A stretch of DNA of 64,000 nt from Streptomyces sp. Je 1-79 (GCF_025195125.1 NZ_JAMGSL010000002.1:372001-436000), one strand, 5' to 3'; shown: positions 24,069 to 33,299, numbered from the stretch's first letter. Notes: generated by a model not told the origin, from the sequence alone. Made by a program: numbers and translations.

Positions 24069-24992
24069 TCAGCCGAGCTGGGACTGGACCTGGGAGGAGA
24101 TCAGCTCCAGGTGGTCCAGGTCGTCCAGGTCGAGAACCTGCAGGTAGATCCTGGACGCCCCGATCGCGCCGTACCGGCCGATCTTGTCCACGACCTCGGC
24201 GGGTGAGCCCGCCAGACCGTTCGCCTTCAGCTCCTCCACCTCGCGACCGATGGCCGCCGCCCGGCGGGCCACCTCGGCGTCGTCCCGGCCGACACAGACC
24301 ACCAGGGCGTTGGAGTACACGAGCTCGTCGGCCCCGCGCCCAGCGGCCTCGGCGGCGGCCCGGACGCGCCCGAACTGCCGCTCGCTGTCCTCCAGCGAGG
24401 CGAACGGGATGTTGAACTCGTCGGCGTACCGCGCGGCCAGACGCGGCGTACGGCTCGCGCCGTGTCCCCCGATGAGCACCGGGACCCTGTCCTGGGCCGG
24501 CTTCGGCAGCGCAGGCGAGTCGGTGAGCTGGTAGTACTCACCGTCGAAGGAGAACGTCTTGCCGAGCTCGGTGCCCCACAGCCCGGTGACGATCGCCAGC
24601 TGCTCCTCGAGACGGCCGAACTTCTCCTTGGGGAACGGGATCCCGTAAGCCCGGTGCTCCTCCTCGAACCAGCCCGCTCCCAGGCCCAGTTCGACCCGAC
24701 CGCCGGACATCTGGTCGACCTGGGCGACCTGGATGGCCAGGACTCCGGGAAGGCGGAAGGTGCCGGCGGTCATCAGCGTGCCGAGCCGGATCCGCCGGGT
24801 CTCCCGGGCCAAGCCGGCCAGCGTGATCCAGGCGTCCGTCGGCCCGGGCAGCCCGTCGGCGGAGCCCATGCTGACGTAGTGGTCCGATCGGAAGAAGGCG
24901 TCGAAACCGAGGTCCTCGGTGGCCTTGGCGACGGTGAGCAGGGTGTCGTAGCTCGCACCCTGCTGGGGCTCGGTGAAGATTCGAAGATCCAT
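24069..24992 (-). CDS. LLM-class F420-dependent oxidoreductase
   Basis: A 307-residue luciferase-like monooxygenase fold protein with DLGFDAFFRSDHY, TSxRIRLGT-type and GGRVELGLGAGWFEEEH segments, as in F420-dependent oxidoreductases. The substrate is unknown. Two starts are possible: ATG at 24992, whose GGAGG is only one base away, or an in-frame GTG at 25007, which has no ribosome binding site. I keep the ATG because the conserved first strand begins there. Confidence 0.85.
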   Translation of the reverse strand: MDLRIFTEPQQGASYDTLLTVAKATEDLGFDAFFRSDHYVSMGSADGLPGPTDAWITLAGLARETRRIRLGTLMTAGTFRLPGVLAIQVAQVDQMSGGRVELGLGAGWFEEEHRAYGIPFPKEKFGRLEEQLAIVTGLWGTELGKTFSFDGEYYQLTDSPALPKPAQDRVPVLIGGHGASRTPRLAARYADEFNIPFASLEDSERQFGRVRAAAEAAGRGADELVYSNALVVCVGRDDAEVARRAAAIGREVEELKANGLAGSPAEVVDKIGRYGAIGASRIYLQVLDLDDLDHLELISSQVQSQLG

Positions 24993-25088
24993 ACCTCCAT
25001 CCTGCACCTATGTGCGGCCGTCAACCTCTCCGTCAGCGCCAGGACCGCCGCGGCTCGGTCGGGTGAATATCCGAGCCCCTGGCGGGCG

Positions 25089-25289
25089 ATGCCCGAGCAG
25101 CCGGTACAGCCGCCCGTACAGCAGTCCGTGCCCGAGCAGAGGGGCTCCGGCGCCCCCACGGGCCTGCTGCAGCAGATGGAAGAGCTGATGGCCGCGCTCA
25201 ACGCCGACTTGTCGCAGCTCGACTCCGACCTCCAGTCCTCGACGGACCGCACCCGGTTCCCCGCGGGGGACGAGCCCCGGACGGGCTGA
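25089..25289 (+). CDS. Small acidic protein, function unknown
   Basis: A 66-residue reading frame on the strand opposite to its neighbours. It begins with a Gln/Pro-rich stretch and has an amphipathic helix (LLQQMEELMAALNADLSQLD) and a polar tail. The helix and sensible codon use suggest a real small protein; the ribosome binding site is weak. No family recognised. Confidence 0.5.
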   Translation: MPEQPVQPPVQQSVPEQRGSGAPTGLLQQMEELMAALNADLSQLDSDLQSSTDRTRFPAGDEPRTG

Positions 25290-25345
25290 CGGCATCCTGG
25301 GCGCGCACCGGTGCTCTCGCCGACGGCCGTGCCCGCCGTCGCCGT

Positions 25346-25840
25346 TCACCGCGCTCCCGCCGGGCCCGCCCTGCCCCGAGCCGCATCGGGCGGCCGGTCA
25401 CGCTCCCTGACCGCGAGGCGGCGCAGCATCCCGCGCACCCGGTCGTTCGACTCGTCGGCGGCGTCGATGGCCTCGATGCACTGCCAGTACAACCCCTCCT
25501 CGTCGGTCGCGCACGCCACACCGACCAAGGCGATCCCCACTTCTCCCAGGAGCGCGCCGAGCGCGGTCAACGCCAGGCGCGCGTCCCCCACTTCGGTCAG
25601 CTGTGCGGCCCTCGGTCCGCCCGTCCGCAGCACCGGATGGTCGGCCACCCCGCGTCCGCCGCCGATCTCACTGAGCCCCCGCGCCTCACTCCGCAGCTCC
25701 TGCGGTCCGCAGAGCGCGAGATGACTCCCTATCGCCTGCGCGAGGGCCTGGGCCTGCCAGGCCTCCGCCACGATGTCCAGCGCCGTCCCGCTCTCCGCCA
25801 GCGCGTGCCGGCCCGTCGCGATCAGTCGCTCCGCTTCCAT
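25346..25840 (-). CDS. Conserved actinobacterial protein (DUF6099-like), function unknown
   Basis: A 164-residue mainly helical protein beginning MEAERLIATGRHALAESG. I recall similar short proteins in Streptomyces under DUF6099, but the number is uncertain. There is no signal peptide or membrane helix. It stands alone with gaps on both sides. Confidence 0.7.
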   Translation of the reverse strand: MEAERLIATGRHALAESGTALDIVAEAWQAQALAQAIGSHLALCGPQELRSEARGLSEIGGGRGVADHPVLRTGGPRAAQLTEVGDARLALTALGALLGEVGIALVGVACATDEEGLYWQCIEAIDAADESNDRVRGMLRRLAVRERDRPPDAARGRAGPAGAR

Positions 25841-25994
25841 GTACGCCGCCCCCGTTCGTACGACTTACTGCCCACTGAATCCATTACCCAGAGTGAAGGC
25901 GCCTGAGCCCAAACGCCAGAGGAATTCGGAAATCTGTGGACAGGAAGCTCGATGGGGAGAAGTCGATCACTCCGAAGAGTGACGATCACCGTTT

Positions 25995-26384
25995 TCAGTG
26001 GCGTTGAGCGCCCCCTCCCGCGCCCCCTCCCTCAGTGCCGGCCCCTTCTTCTCCCGTGCGCCGCCCCGCGGGGAAGCGGAGTTCGTTCCTGTCGATCTTC
26101 GCCGACAGCGCGGCAAGCACGTCGACGCCCAGCACCTCGCAGAACTGGAGGAGATACGCCAGCACGTCGGCGACCTCGTCCTCCACCCGGTGCGCCGTGT
26201 CCGGATCCTCCATCACCCGGTCCGCCTGCTGCGGTGTCAACCACTGGAAGATCTCCAGCAGTTCGGCGGCCTCGACGCTCAGCGCCGCCGCAAGGTTCTT
26301 CGGCGTGTGGTACGGCTGCCAGTCGCGCGCGGCCGCGAACTCGGTCAGCCTGCGCTGCAGTCCCGCTACATCCAGTTCACTCAC
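25995..26384 (-). CDS. MazG-like nucleotide pyrophosphohydrolase
   Basis: A 129-residue all-alpha NTP pyrophosphatase of the dCTPase/iMazG type. The metal-binding acidic helices are visible as VEAAELLEIFQW and DEVADVLAYLLQF. It hydrolyses non-canonical or excess nucleotides to monophosphates. The GTG start overlaps the end of the upstream ATPase gene by 8 bases, so they are probably coupled. The Gly/Glu-rich C-terminal tail is not part of the fold. Confidence 0.88.
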   Translation of the reverse strand: MSELDVAGLQRRLTEFAAARDWQPYHTPKNLAAALSVEAAELLEIFQWLTPQQADRVMEDPDTAHRVEDEVADVLAYLLQFCEVLGVDVLAALSAKIDRNELRFPAGRRTGEEGAGTEGGGAGGGAQRH

Positions 26385-27612
26385 GTGCCAGGTCTACCAC
26401 TGACACCCCGGGCGTCTCGCGTGCGTATCCCGCGGCAGCCTCCCCGACCGTGCCCACGAGCCGGATGTGCCCCTCGGAGCCGATGCCGGCGGCGAGGCCG
26501 AGCAGTGCGCGCAGCTGGGGCCCGTCCAGGGATCCGTCGAGTCCGTCGGCGAGGACGGTCAGGGTCCGCATGGCGGCGGGCACTTCGGCGAGCTGGTCCA
26601 TGGCGAGCACGCCGGGTCCGGTGAGCAGGACGAGGGCGAGGGCGAGATAGCGCAGTTCGCCGTCGCCGAGCCGGCCGAACGGGGTCCCGCCCGGCCGGCC
26701 GTCGCCGACCCGCCCGGGTGTCGCCCCGCCAAGCCTGTCGTCGTCGAGCCGCCCGGGTGTCGTCCCGCCCGGCCGGCCGCCGGCCCTCGGCTCGCGTTCC
26801 AGCAACGCCCGTACCGTCGCGTCCGGCAGCTCTTCCACCCGCAGCCCGGTGACCACACCCGCGCAGCCGGCGTCCGCCACCGCGGCGAGGCGTGCGTGGC
26901 GGCGCGCGCACTCGGTGGCGGTGCGGTGGAGCACCTCCGCGAGGTTGTCGCAGCCGCGCCGCAGCCGCCCCTCGCCCATCGGCACGGGCGCCCGCATCCG
27001 CCGCGGCTGCGGGTCGCAGGGGAAGACCGACCGCAGCGCGACCACCAGCTGTTCGGCGGCTGCCAGGACCTCCAGTTGCCCCTTCGTCTTTCCCGCCACG
27101 CGCAGGGGGAGCAGGGCGGTGCCGAGCAGGTCGTCGGGGAACGGCGCCCGGGTGACGGGGGTGGTGCCCGCGGTGTGCCACTCGGCCTGGACGGTGCTGC
27201 GGCCGGGGTCGCGGAGGGCGGTGGTGAGGAGCGTACGGCCGCGGCAGGTGAGCCGTTCGCCGACGATACGGAGTGCGGGTTCGACCTGGACCGCGAGGTC
27301 GAGTCGGACGGGCCCGGCCGGTCCGTCGACGGTGCAGCCGATCCGGAAGCCCCGCCTCCCCTGGGCGTCGGGCCGGGCCCGCTCGGGCACGCAGGCGGCG
27401 GCGTCGGGGAAGGCGGCGGCCAGGTCCTCGCCCGCGCCCAGCCGGGCCAGGGCCTCGTACGCCCGCAGGGCGGTGGACTTGCCGCTGCCGCTGGCCCCGG
27501 TGAAGAGCGTCACGGGGCCGAGCGGGTGGACGGCGGAGCGGTGGGAGGCGAAGGCGGAGAGGCGGAGTTCGGTGATGACGGGGCGGGCGGGTCGGCGCAC
27601 GGAGGGATCCAT
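26377..27612 (-). CDS. AAA/SMC-like ATP-binding protein
   Basis: An ATPase of the RecF/SMC-like type. ITELRLSAFASHRSAV is a typical first strand, GASGSGKSTALRAYEAL is the P-loop, and GELRYLALALVLLTGPGVLAMDQ near the C-terminus resembles a degenerate signature plus Walker B, with Asp-Gln where Asp-Glu is usual. It lacks the long coiled coil, like small AAA_21-type ATPases. I start it at the ATG before DPSVRRPARP (27612); the frame stays open to 28002 with a low-complexity extension. It overlaps the MazG-like gene. Confidence 0.75.
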   Translation of the reverse strand: MDPSVRRPARPVITELRLSAFASHRSAVHPLGPVTLFTGASGSGKSTALRAYEALARLGAGEDLAAAFPDAAACVPERARPDAQGRRGFRIGCTVDGPAGPVRLDLAVQVEPALRIVGERLTCRGRTLLTTALRDPGRSTVQAEWHTAGTTPVTRAPFPDDLLGTALLPLRVAGKTKGQLEVLAAAEQLVVALRSVFPCDPQPRRMRAPVPMGEGRLRRGCDNLAEVLHRTATECARRHARLAAVADAGCAGVVTGLRVEELPDATVRALLEREPRAGGRPGGTTPGRLDDDRLGGATPGRVGDGRPGGTPFGRLGDGELRYLALALVLLTGPGVLAMDQLAEVPAAMRTLTVLADGLDGSLDGPQLRALLGLAAGIGSEGHIRLVGTVGEAAAGYARETPGVSVVDLARE

Positions 27613-28057
27613 GTGCTGAGCCGGCACCTGGCGCCGCGCGCCGCCCCCGACCGCGGCACGACCGCCCGCCTCGCCACCGACCGCATCCCCACCGGACGCG
27701 GCACCGCCGGCCGGACCGCCCTCCGCCAGGTCACCGCACCCCACCGGGTCGCCACCAGACGGGTCACCGCCAGCCGGACCACCGCCTGACGGGCGGACGG
27801 CCGCCCGCCTTCCCTCCGCCGGTTCACCGGTCGTCGCCCGGCCTCCCTCCGCCGGTTCACCGGCCGCGCGGTCCCCTGCCGGACCGCGTAACGGGGCCCG
27901 GACCGGGCTCCGTACCGGAGTCGTACAGGCATGGGAGACAGCGGATGAGGAGGAGACGGAGTCATGCGTGCGGTCGGGCGCGAGGCCGCCGGTGGAGTCC
28001 ATGATCGGACCGTACGCAGGCCCGAGGATGACGAACCGTTACGCCCTGGGCATCTTC
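27613..28057. other. Region upstream of the ATPase gene with direct repeats
   Basis: This stretch holds an in-frame Gly/Ala/Glu/Pro-rich extension of the ATPase gene on the minus strand, possible start at 28002, whose protein would be low complexity. A perfect 20-base direct repeat occurs at 27811-27830 and 27844-27863. I cannot tell whether the extension is translated. Confidence 0.5.
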
Positions 28058-28483
28058 CTACGATCGGGGGACGGCGACGCCGGCCGCGTCCTCCTCGGCC
28101 CCCGCGTCCGGCGCGCCCTCGACCTCGGTGCCGGCCGGTGCGAGCAGGAAGACGTTGCGGTCGACCCGGTGCATGACGCTGCCGAGTCCGAAGACGACGC
28201 CGCTGCTGAAGTCCAGGATCCGCTTGGCGACATCGGTGTCGGCGCTGGTCAGGTCGAGGAGCACGGGAATCTGCGCGATCAGGTACTCGGCGACCTCGCG
28301 GGCGTCCGCGAAGACCTGCACCCGCAGGACGATCATGCGGCGCTGCTCGGCGTCCTCGTACGGATCGGACATCGTGCGGTGGTCGACCCTGGACGGCCAT
28401 TCGTCACGACCCCGCAGGGGCAGGACCTGGGCGAGGCCCTCCCACTGCTCGTCGGTGACGTCGTACCTCTCGTACCTACTCAT
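28058..28483 (-). CDS. SepF-like cell division protein
   Basis: A 141-residue SepF family protein. The core RRMIVLRVQVFADAREVAEYL and the later KRILDFSSGVVFGLGSVMHRV are typical of the FtsZ-binding beta domain. The N-terminal membrane helix and long linker of main SepF proteins are short or missing, so this is likely one of the extra SepF-like proteins of Streptomyces that influence FtsZ placement in sporulation. GGGAGGA stands before the ATG. Confidence 0.88.
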   Translation of the reverse strand: MSRYERYDVTDEQWEGLAQVLPLRGRDEWPSRVDHRTMSDPYEDAEQRRMIVLRVQVFADAREVAEYLIAQIPVLLDLTSADTDVAKRILDFSSGVVFGLGSVMHRVDRNVFLLAPAGTEVEGAPDAGAEEDAAGVAVPRS

Positions 28484-28558
28484 GCACCCATCCTCCCGTT
28501 ACTCACCCGTTCGGCCCAACAGCGACACGAGCCGATCGGGTGTGCGATCCGCGAACGG

Positions 28559-29014
28559 TCAGCGTTCGACCGGCAGTCCGCGTGGTTCCTTGATCCGTTT
28601 CATGATGATCTGCGAGTTGACCTCGGTGACTCCGGTCAGCGAGGTCAGCCGCTCGATCCAGAGCCGTTCGTACGCGGCGAGGTCGGCGACGGCGATCCGC
28701 AGCAGGCAGCCGGGGCTGCCGAAGAGGCGGTGCGCCTCGATGACGTCGGGGATGTCCCGCAGCGCCTCCTCGAAGGCCTCGACGGTCTCCCGGTCGCGCC
28801 GGACCTCGATCGAGACGAGTACCTCGAAGCCGCGCCCGACCGCCGCCGGGTCGATGACCGCGCGGTAGCCCTGGATCACGCCGTCCTCCTCCAGCTGCCG
28901 CACCCTCCGCAGGCAGGCCGAGGCGCTGAGGCCGATGCGCTGGGCGAGCTCCAGGTTGGTCAGCCGACCGTCTTCCTGGAGTTCGCGCAAGATACTGCGA
29001 TCGATCCTGTCCAT
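28559..29014 (-). CDS. Lrp/AsnC family regulator
   Basis: A 151-residue regulator: N-terminal winged helix (IDRSILRELQEDGRLTNLELA, recognition helix in SASACLRRVRQLEE) and a C-terminal RAM/ligand domain. It is divergent from the asparaginase-aspartase genes and probably senses asparagine or aspartate and controls them. No ribosome binding site precedes the ATG; instead a CATAAT -10 element ends six bases upstream, so the mRNA is probably leaderless. Confidence 0.92.
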   Translation of the reverse strand: MDRIDRSILRELQEDGRLTNLELAQRIGLSASACLRRVRQLEEDGVIQGYRAVIDPAAVGRGFEVLVSIEVRRDRETVEAFEEALRDIPDVIEAHRLFGSPGCLLRIAVADLAAYERLWIERLTSLTGVTEVNSQIIMKRIKEPRGLPVER

Positions 29015-29020
29015 GACGCA

Positions 29021-29051
29021 ATTATGCACTCCGGAATTCACGATTCCGGAG
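29021..29051. promoter_or_regulatory. Operator palindrome and leaderless promoter of the Lrp/AsnC gene
   Basis: A perfect inverted repeat, CTCCGGAAT-N5-ATTCCGGAG, lies at 29029-29051, directly behind a minus-strand CATAAT box (29021-29026) that is six bases from the regulator ATG. It lies between the divergent regulator and asparaginase genes, where the regulator would be expected to bind. Confidence 0.75.
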
Positions 29052-29130
29052 CCGGATTCGCAATCACATTCGACACAAGCTGGCCTATCGTTGCGAAGGC
29101 GACGACCTTCGATCCCCGGGACAGACAGAC

Positions 29131-30192
29131 ATGCAGTGGACACGCGACGACCGGCCCCGCCGGATCACCCTCATCAGCACGGGCGGCACGATAGCCAGTC
29201 GCTGGCAGGGCACCGGGTACGCCGCCGACGCCTCCGGTGACGACGTCCTGGCCACGTCGGCGCTGCCCGAGGGCGTGACGGTCGAGGTCGTCGACCTCTT
29301 CAACGTCAACAGCTCCCGGATGACCTCCGCCCGCCAGCTCACCCTGCTGCGCGCGGTCCACGCGGCGCTCGCCGACCCCGGCGTGGACGGCGTGGTGGTC
29401 ACCCACGGCACGGACACCCTGGAGGAGTCCGCGTTCTTCCTCGACCTCCACCACTCCGACGCGCGCCCGGTCGTCTTCACCGGCGCCCAGCGTCCGCTCG
29501 GCACGGGGGACGGCGACGGCCCCGGCAATGTGTACGACGCCCTTCAGGTCGCCGCGTCCGTACGCGACCTGGGCGTGCTGGTGGTCTTCGACGGCCGGGT
29601 GCACGCGGCGCGCGGCACCGTGAAGACGCAGACCCTGGCGGCGGACGCGTTCGCGGACCCCTCGGACGCCGTCCTCGGGAAGGTCGGGTTCGGCAGTGTC
29701 GACATCCGCCGCAGCCCGGACCGGCCCACGCCGCTGCCCCTGCCCACGGCGGCCGTCGAGGACCTTCCCCGGGTCGACGTGGTGATGCACCACAGCGACG
29801 GGGACCCCCTCTTCCTGAACACCGCCGTCTCGGCCGGCGCGCGGGGGGTCGTCCTCGTCGGCACCGGCGCGGGCAACGCCACCCCGGAGATCGCCGAGGC
29901 CGTCGGGGCGGCGGTCGCGCAGGGCACCCTGGTGGCGCTGAGCACGCGGGTGCCCTCCGGCCCGATCGCCGAGCTCTACACAGGCGGCGGAGCCGTCGAC
30001 CTCGTGGCCGCCGGAGCCGTACCGGCCGGGACGCTGCGTGCGGGGCAGGCCCGGATGGCCGTGCTCGCGACCCTGCTGTCCGACGTCGGCCCGGAGCGCC
30101 GCCCGGCGCTGCTGCACGCCCTGTTGAACGGCCCGGCCCGCCCGGAGCCCGCCCTGACTGCGTCCGGCTCCCGCTTCAACGGCTCCTCCTGA
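29131..30192 (+). CDS. L-asparaginase
   Basis: A 353-residue asparaginase. The first catalytic Thr is in ISTGGTIAS and the second Thr-Asp pair in THGTDTLEESAFFLD. No signal peptide is visible, so it is cytoplasmic. It hydrolyses asparagine to aspartate and ammonia. Aspartase follows 64 bases later, so the two form a pathway from asparagine to fumarate, under the divergent Lrp/AsnC regulator. The ribosome binding site is weak. Confidence 0.93.
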   Translation: MQWTRDDRPRRITLISTGGTIASRWQGTGYAADASGDDVLATSALPEGVTVEVVDLFNVNSSRMTSARQLTLLRAVHAALADPGVDGVVVTHGTDTLEESAFFLDLHHSDARPVVFTGAQRPLGTGDGDGPGNVYDALQVAASVRDLGVLVVFDGRVHAARGTVKTQTLAADAFADPSDAVLGKVGFGSVDIRRSPDRPTPLPLPTAAVEDLPRVDVVMHHSDGDPLFLNTAVSAGARGVVLVGTGAGNATPEIAEAVGAAVAQGTLVALSTRVPSGPIAELYTGGGAVDLVAAGAVPAGTLRAGQARMAVLATLLSDVGPERRPALLHALLNGPARPEPALTASGSRFNGSS

Positions 30193-30256
30193 CGTCATCC
30201 CCGACGCCCCCGACGCTCTCCCCTCTCCTCACCGCCCCTCCCCCGAAGGCACCTCC

Positions 30257-31669
30257 ATGACGACTGTCTCCCGCCGTGAGCACGACCTCCTCGGAGAGCG
30301 GGAGGTGCCCGTCGACGCCTACTGGGGCATCCACTCCCTGCGCGCGATGGAGAACTTCCCGATCACGGGAACGCCGATCTCCGTCTACCCTCAGCTGATC
30401 AACGCGCTGGCGGCCGTCAAGGAGGCCGCCGCGCTGACCAACGAGGAACTCGGCCTGCTCGCCCCGGAGAAGGCGGCCGCCATCGTCACCGCCTGCCGGG
30501 AGATCCGCGCCGGCAAGCTGCACGAGCAGTTCGTCGTCGACGTCGTCCAGGGCGGCGCCGGGACCTCGACGAACATGAACGCCAACGAGGTCGTCGCCAA
30601 CCGCGCCCTCGAACTCCTCGGCCACGCCAAGGGCGAGTACCGGCACCTGCACCCCAACGAGGACGTCAACCTCAGCCAGTCCACCAACGACGTCTACCCG
30701 ACCGCCGTACGGATCGCGGCGATCACGGCCGTCCACGGTCTCCTCCAGGCCACGGCGGTGCTCCAGGACGCGTTCGCGGAGAAGGCCTTCGAGTTCCGCG
30801 ACGTCCTGAAGATGGGCCGCACCCAGCTCCAGGACGCGGTGCCGATGACGCTGGGCCAGGAGTTCTCCACGTACGCGGTGATGCTGGACGAGGACCGCAA
30901 CCGGCTCGCCGAGGCCGTGGAGCTCATCCACGAGATCAACCTGGGCGCCACCGCGATCGGTACGGGTCTCAACGCCCCCGCCGCCTACGCCGAGACGGCC
31001 CGCCGCCACCTCGCCGCGATCACCGGCATGCCGCTGGTGACCTCCGCCAACCTGGTGGAGGCGACCCAGGACTGCGGCGCGTTCGTCCAGCTCTCGGGCG
31101 TCCTCAAGCGGCTGGCGGTCAAGCTCTCCAAGACCTGCAACGACCTGCGCCTGCTCTCCTCGGGGCCGCGGGCCGGCCTGAACGAGATCAACCTCCCGGC
31201 GGTCCAGGCCGGTTCGAGCATCATGCCGGGCAAGGTCAACCCGGTGATCCCGGAGGTCGTCAACCAGGTCGCCTTCGAGGTGATCGGCAACGACATGACG
31301 ATCACGATGGCGGCGGAGGGCGGCCAGCTCCAGCTGAACGCCTTCGAGCCGATCATCCTGCACTCCCTGGCGAAGAGCATCACCTCGCTGCGCGCGGCCT
31401 GCCTCACCCTCGCGGAGCGCTGCGTGGTGGGCATCACGGCCAACGTGGACGAGCTGCGGGCGGCGGTCGAGAACTCCATCGGCCTGGCCACGGCCCTCAA
31501 CCCGTACATCGGCTACACGGCCGCGACCGCGATCGCCAAGGAGGCCCTCCTGACGGGTCGGGGCGTCGCCGAACTCACCCTGGAGAAGGGCCTCCTGCCG
31601 GCGGAACGCATCGCGGAACTGCTGACCCCGGAACGCCTGACGGGCGCCGAGGTCCGCCCGGTCGCCTGA
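30257..31669 (+). CDS. aspA: Aspartate ammonia-lyase
   Basis: A 470-residue member of the fumarase/aspartase superfamily with the signature GSSIMPGKVNPV and the substrate-site segments AGTSTNMNANEV and NLSQSTNDVYPTA. It splits aspartate into fumarate and ammonia. It follows the asparaginase gene on the same strand and is likely cotranscribed. Confidence 0.95.
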   Translation: MTTVSRREHDLLGEREVPVDAYWGIHSLRAMENFPITGTPISVYPQLINALAAVKEAAALTNEELGLLAPEKAAAIVTACREIRAGKLHEQFVVDVVQGGAGTSTNMNANEVVANRALELLGHAKGEYRHLHPNEDVNLSQSTNDVYPTAVRIAAITAVHGLLQATAVLQDAFAEKAFEFRDVLKMGRTQLQDAVPMTLGQEFSTYAVMLDEDRNRLAEAVELIHEINLGATAIGTGLNAPAAYAETARRHLAAITGMPLVTSANLVEATQDCGAFVQLSGVLKRLAVKLSKTCNDLRLLSSGPRAGLNEINLPAVQAGSSIMPGKVNPVIPEVVNQVAFEVIGNDMTITMAAEGGQLQLNAFEPIILHSLAKSITSLRAACLTLAERCVVGITANVDELRAAVENSIGLATALNPYIGYTAATAIAKEALLTGRGVAELTLEKGLLPAERIAELLTPERLTGAEVRPVA

Positions 31670-31675
31670 TCATCT

Positions 31676-31696
31676 CAGCGGACCGCCGGTCGGCTG
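31676..31696 (+). terminator. Probable hairpin terminator after aspA
   Basis: CAGCGGACC and GGTCGGCTG form a 9-base stem with one mismatch and a 3-base loop, starting 7 bases after the aspA stop. Confidence 0.45.
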
Positions 31697-31734
31697 ATCT
31701 GTCCAGACCAGCGGCGTCGTCCGCGCCCCCGCCA

Positions 31735-31838
31735 CGCCGGCCGACCGCTCACGCCGGCCGTCGCTCACGTACGCCGATAGCTCACGCCGGCCGATCGCTC
31801 GCCTCGGCCGACCACCGCGCACCTCGGCCGAGCGCTCA
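31735..31838. repeat. Degenerate GCTCACGCCGGCCGATC repeats
   Basis: About six diverged copies of a 17-20 base unit (GCTCACGCCGGCCGATC and variants such as CTCGCCTCGGCCGACC) lie between the convergent aspA and TIR genes and run up to the TIR stop codon. There are no spacers, so it is not CRISPR. Confidence 0.7.
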
Positions 31839-33299
31839 CGTCGGCTCCTTGAGCTCCTCGGGCCGTGCGGCGGGTGCGGACGGCTTCGCACGGGCCTGGG
31901 AGCCCAGAGCCGCCAGTCGGTTCGCGAGCAGCTCTCTGCGCTCCGCCGCCTCGGCCAGCACCGTACGGCGCTGCCAGAGCTGTCGGCGGTATCCGAGTTC
32001 CACGGTGCCCAGGGCCAGGACAAGACTGACCAGCGCCACGACCACGGTCAGAACGCCGTCGCGCCACGCCCCGGGACCGGACAGCGCGGCGGGGAGCGTG
32101 TGCGCTGCGGTCACCGTGATGTTCAGCGCCACCCATAGGATGTAGGTGCGAAGGAGCCAGGGCTGGTCCTGCGCCAGCCAGGTCAGACGGGGGCGCCGGG
32201 TCTCGTCCGCCAGCGCTGCGAGAGCCCGGCCGATGTCGTCGAGCACCCAGGATGCCTTCTCCCGCTGCTCCCGCGTCAGCGGCGACGACCAGAGGCGAGT
32301 CCGCGCGTCCAGCCGGGCGATCGCCCGCCGCAGGACCCTTCGGGACACAGGTACCGGCAGCGCCTGTGGCCACCGTGTCCACTGGTCCTCGTCCCGCTTC
32401 GTGGCCTGGATGGAAGCCGCGGCCGTGCGCACCACAGCCAGCACCACGACGAGCCCCACGACCAAGGACGGCAGGACTCCCAGCTCACCCATCCGGAACA
32501 CACCGAACAGCGCGAAGAGCACTATCGTGACCGCGGCCGGGTAGGTCCGGCGGACGTAGGTCTCGTGCCTGACCGAGTGGAGCTCGCGCTCCCAGGCGTC
32601 GAAGGTGGAGCGGAAGAGGGCATGGACGACGAAGCCCGTCACTAGAAGGGTGCACATCAGCGACACCGACCACCCGACGACCAGATAAGCGACGGGAATC
32701 CTCCCAGGGCGCGCCTGCGCGCCCTCGTGAGTGAAAGCGAACCCCACGGAGACGAGCGCCGGCACGGCGATGGCGGTGCCCAGCCATCGATCCTGCATGA
32801 CCTGACTGCGCCGTCCCGCCGGGATCGGGTGCCAAGTCCGCGCCACCCGGTGCTCCAGGAGGGCGATCAACTGCAGTAGGTCGGTGGTCCAGCTACGGCA
32901 CAGCAACGAGTGGGCCTGCCGGTTCGCGAGGTCGCCTAGCTGGGCCGGCAATTGCTCGGCCCTCGGGGCCACCGCACCGTCCAGCAGTATCGGTATGACG
33001 GTCGTGCCCATGCGCATCGCGAGGTCGATCTCGCGGCAGACCCAGTCCTCCTCGAGGAACAGCCGCCTGGCCCCCGCCTCGTTCCGTTCGTCGGCCCAGC
33101 CCTCATGGATGCCCACGAGGAGCACCTCGCAGTCCGTCAGGCGCTGCCGTAACGCGTCCGGATAGCGGTCGCCCGGCATGATCGACGCGGTGTCGAGGAA
33201 CACCTGCTCGTCCCCGAAGTGCTCAGCGAGCCGCTCCCGCAGGTCTCGCACCGCCTCAATGTGATTCCCCTGCCGGTAGTTGACGAAGATGCCGCCCAC
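31836..33299 (-). CDS. TIR domain-transmembrane protein
   Basis: A 487-residue protein. Residues 1-120 are a TIR domain: IFVNYRQGN as the first strand, VFLDTASIMPGDRY, CEVLLVGIHEGW, and DWVCREIDLAM, whose Glu sits at the usual NADase position. The rest contains about six hydrophobic helices in pairs with a charged cytosolic loop. TIR-membrane proteins can act as NAD-depleting immune effectors; activity here is inferred. A GTG at 33299 with GGGAAGGGAAGC upstream is preferred over a GTG eight codons earlier. It stands alone between repeats and a decayed region. Confidence 0.85.
   Translation of the reverse strand: MGGIFVNYRQGNHIEAVRDLRERLAEHFGDEQVFLDTASIMPGDRYPDALRQRLTDCEVLLVGIHEGWADERNEAGARRLFLEEDWVCREIDLAMRMGTTVIPILLDGAVAPRAEQLPAQLGDLANRQAHSLLCRSWTTDLLQLIALLEHRVARTWHPIPAGRRSQVMQDRWLGTAIAVPALVSVGFAFTHEGAQARPGRIPVAYLVVGWSVSLMCTLLVTGFVVHALFRSTFDAWERELHSVRHETYVRRTYPAAVTIVLFALFGVFRMGELGVLPSLVVGLVVVLAVVRTAAASIQATKRDEDQWTRWPQALPVPVSRRVLRRAIARLDARTRLWSSPLTREQREKASWVLDDIGRALAALADETRRPRLTWLAQDQPWLLRTYILWVALNITVTAAHTLPAALSGPGAWRDGVLTVVVALVSLVLALGTVELGYRRQLWQRRTVLAEAAERRELLANRLAALGSQARAKPSAPAARPEELKEPT

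Noticed and set aside
26377-28002. Full 541-residue version of the ATPase gene
   Set aside because: The added N-terminal 130 residues are low complexity and have no ribosome binding site; kept as an alternative start only.
31735-31838. Repeat array considered as CRISPR
   Set aside because: Units are diverged and directly adjacent with no unique spacers and no cas genes.
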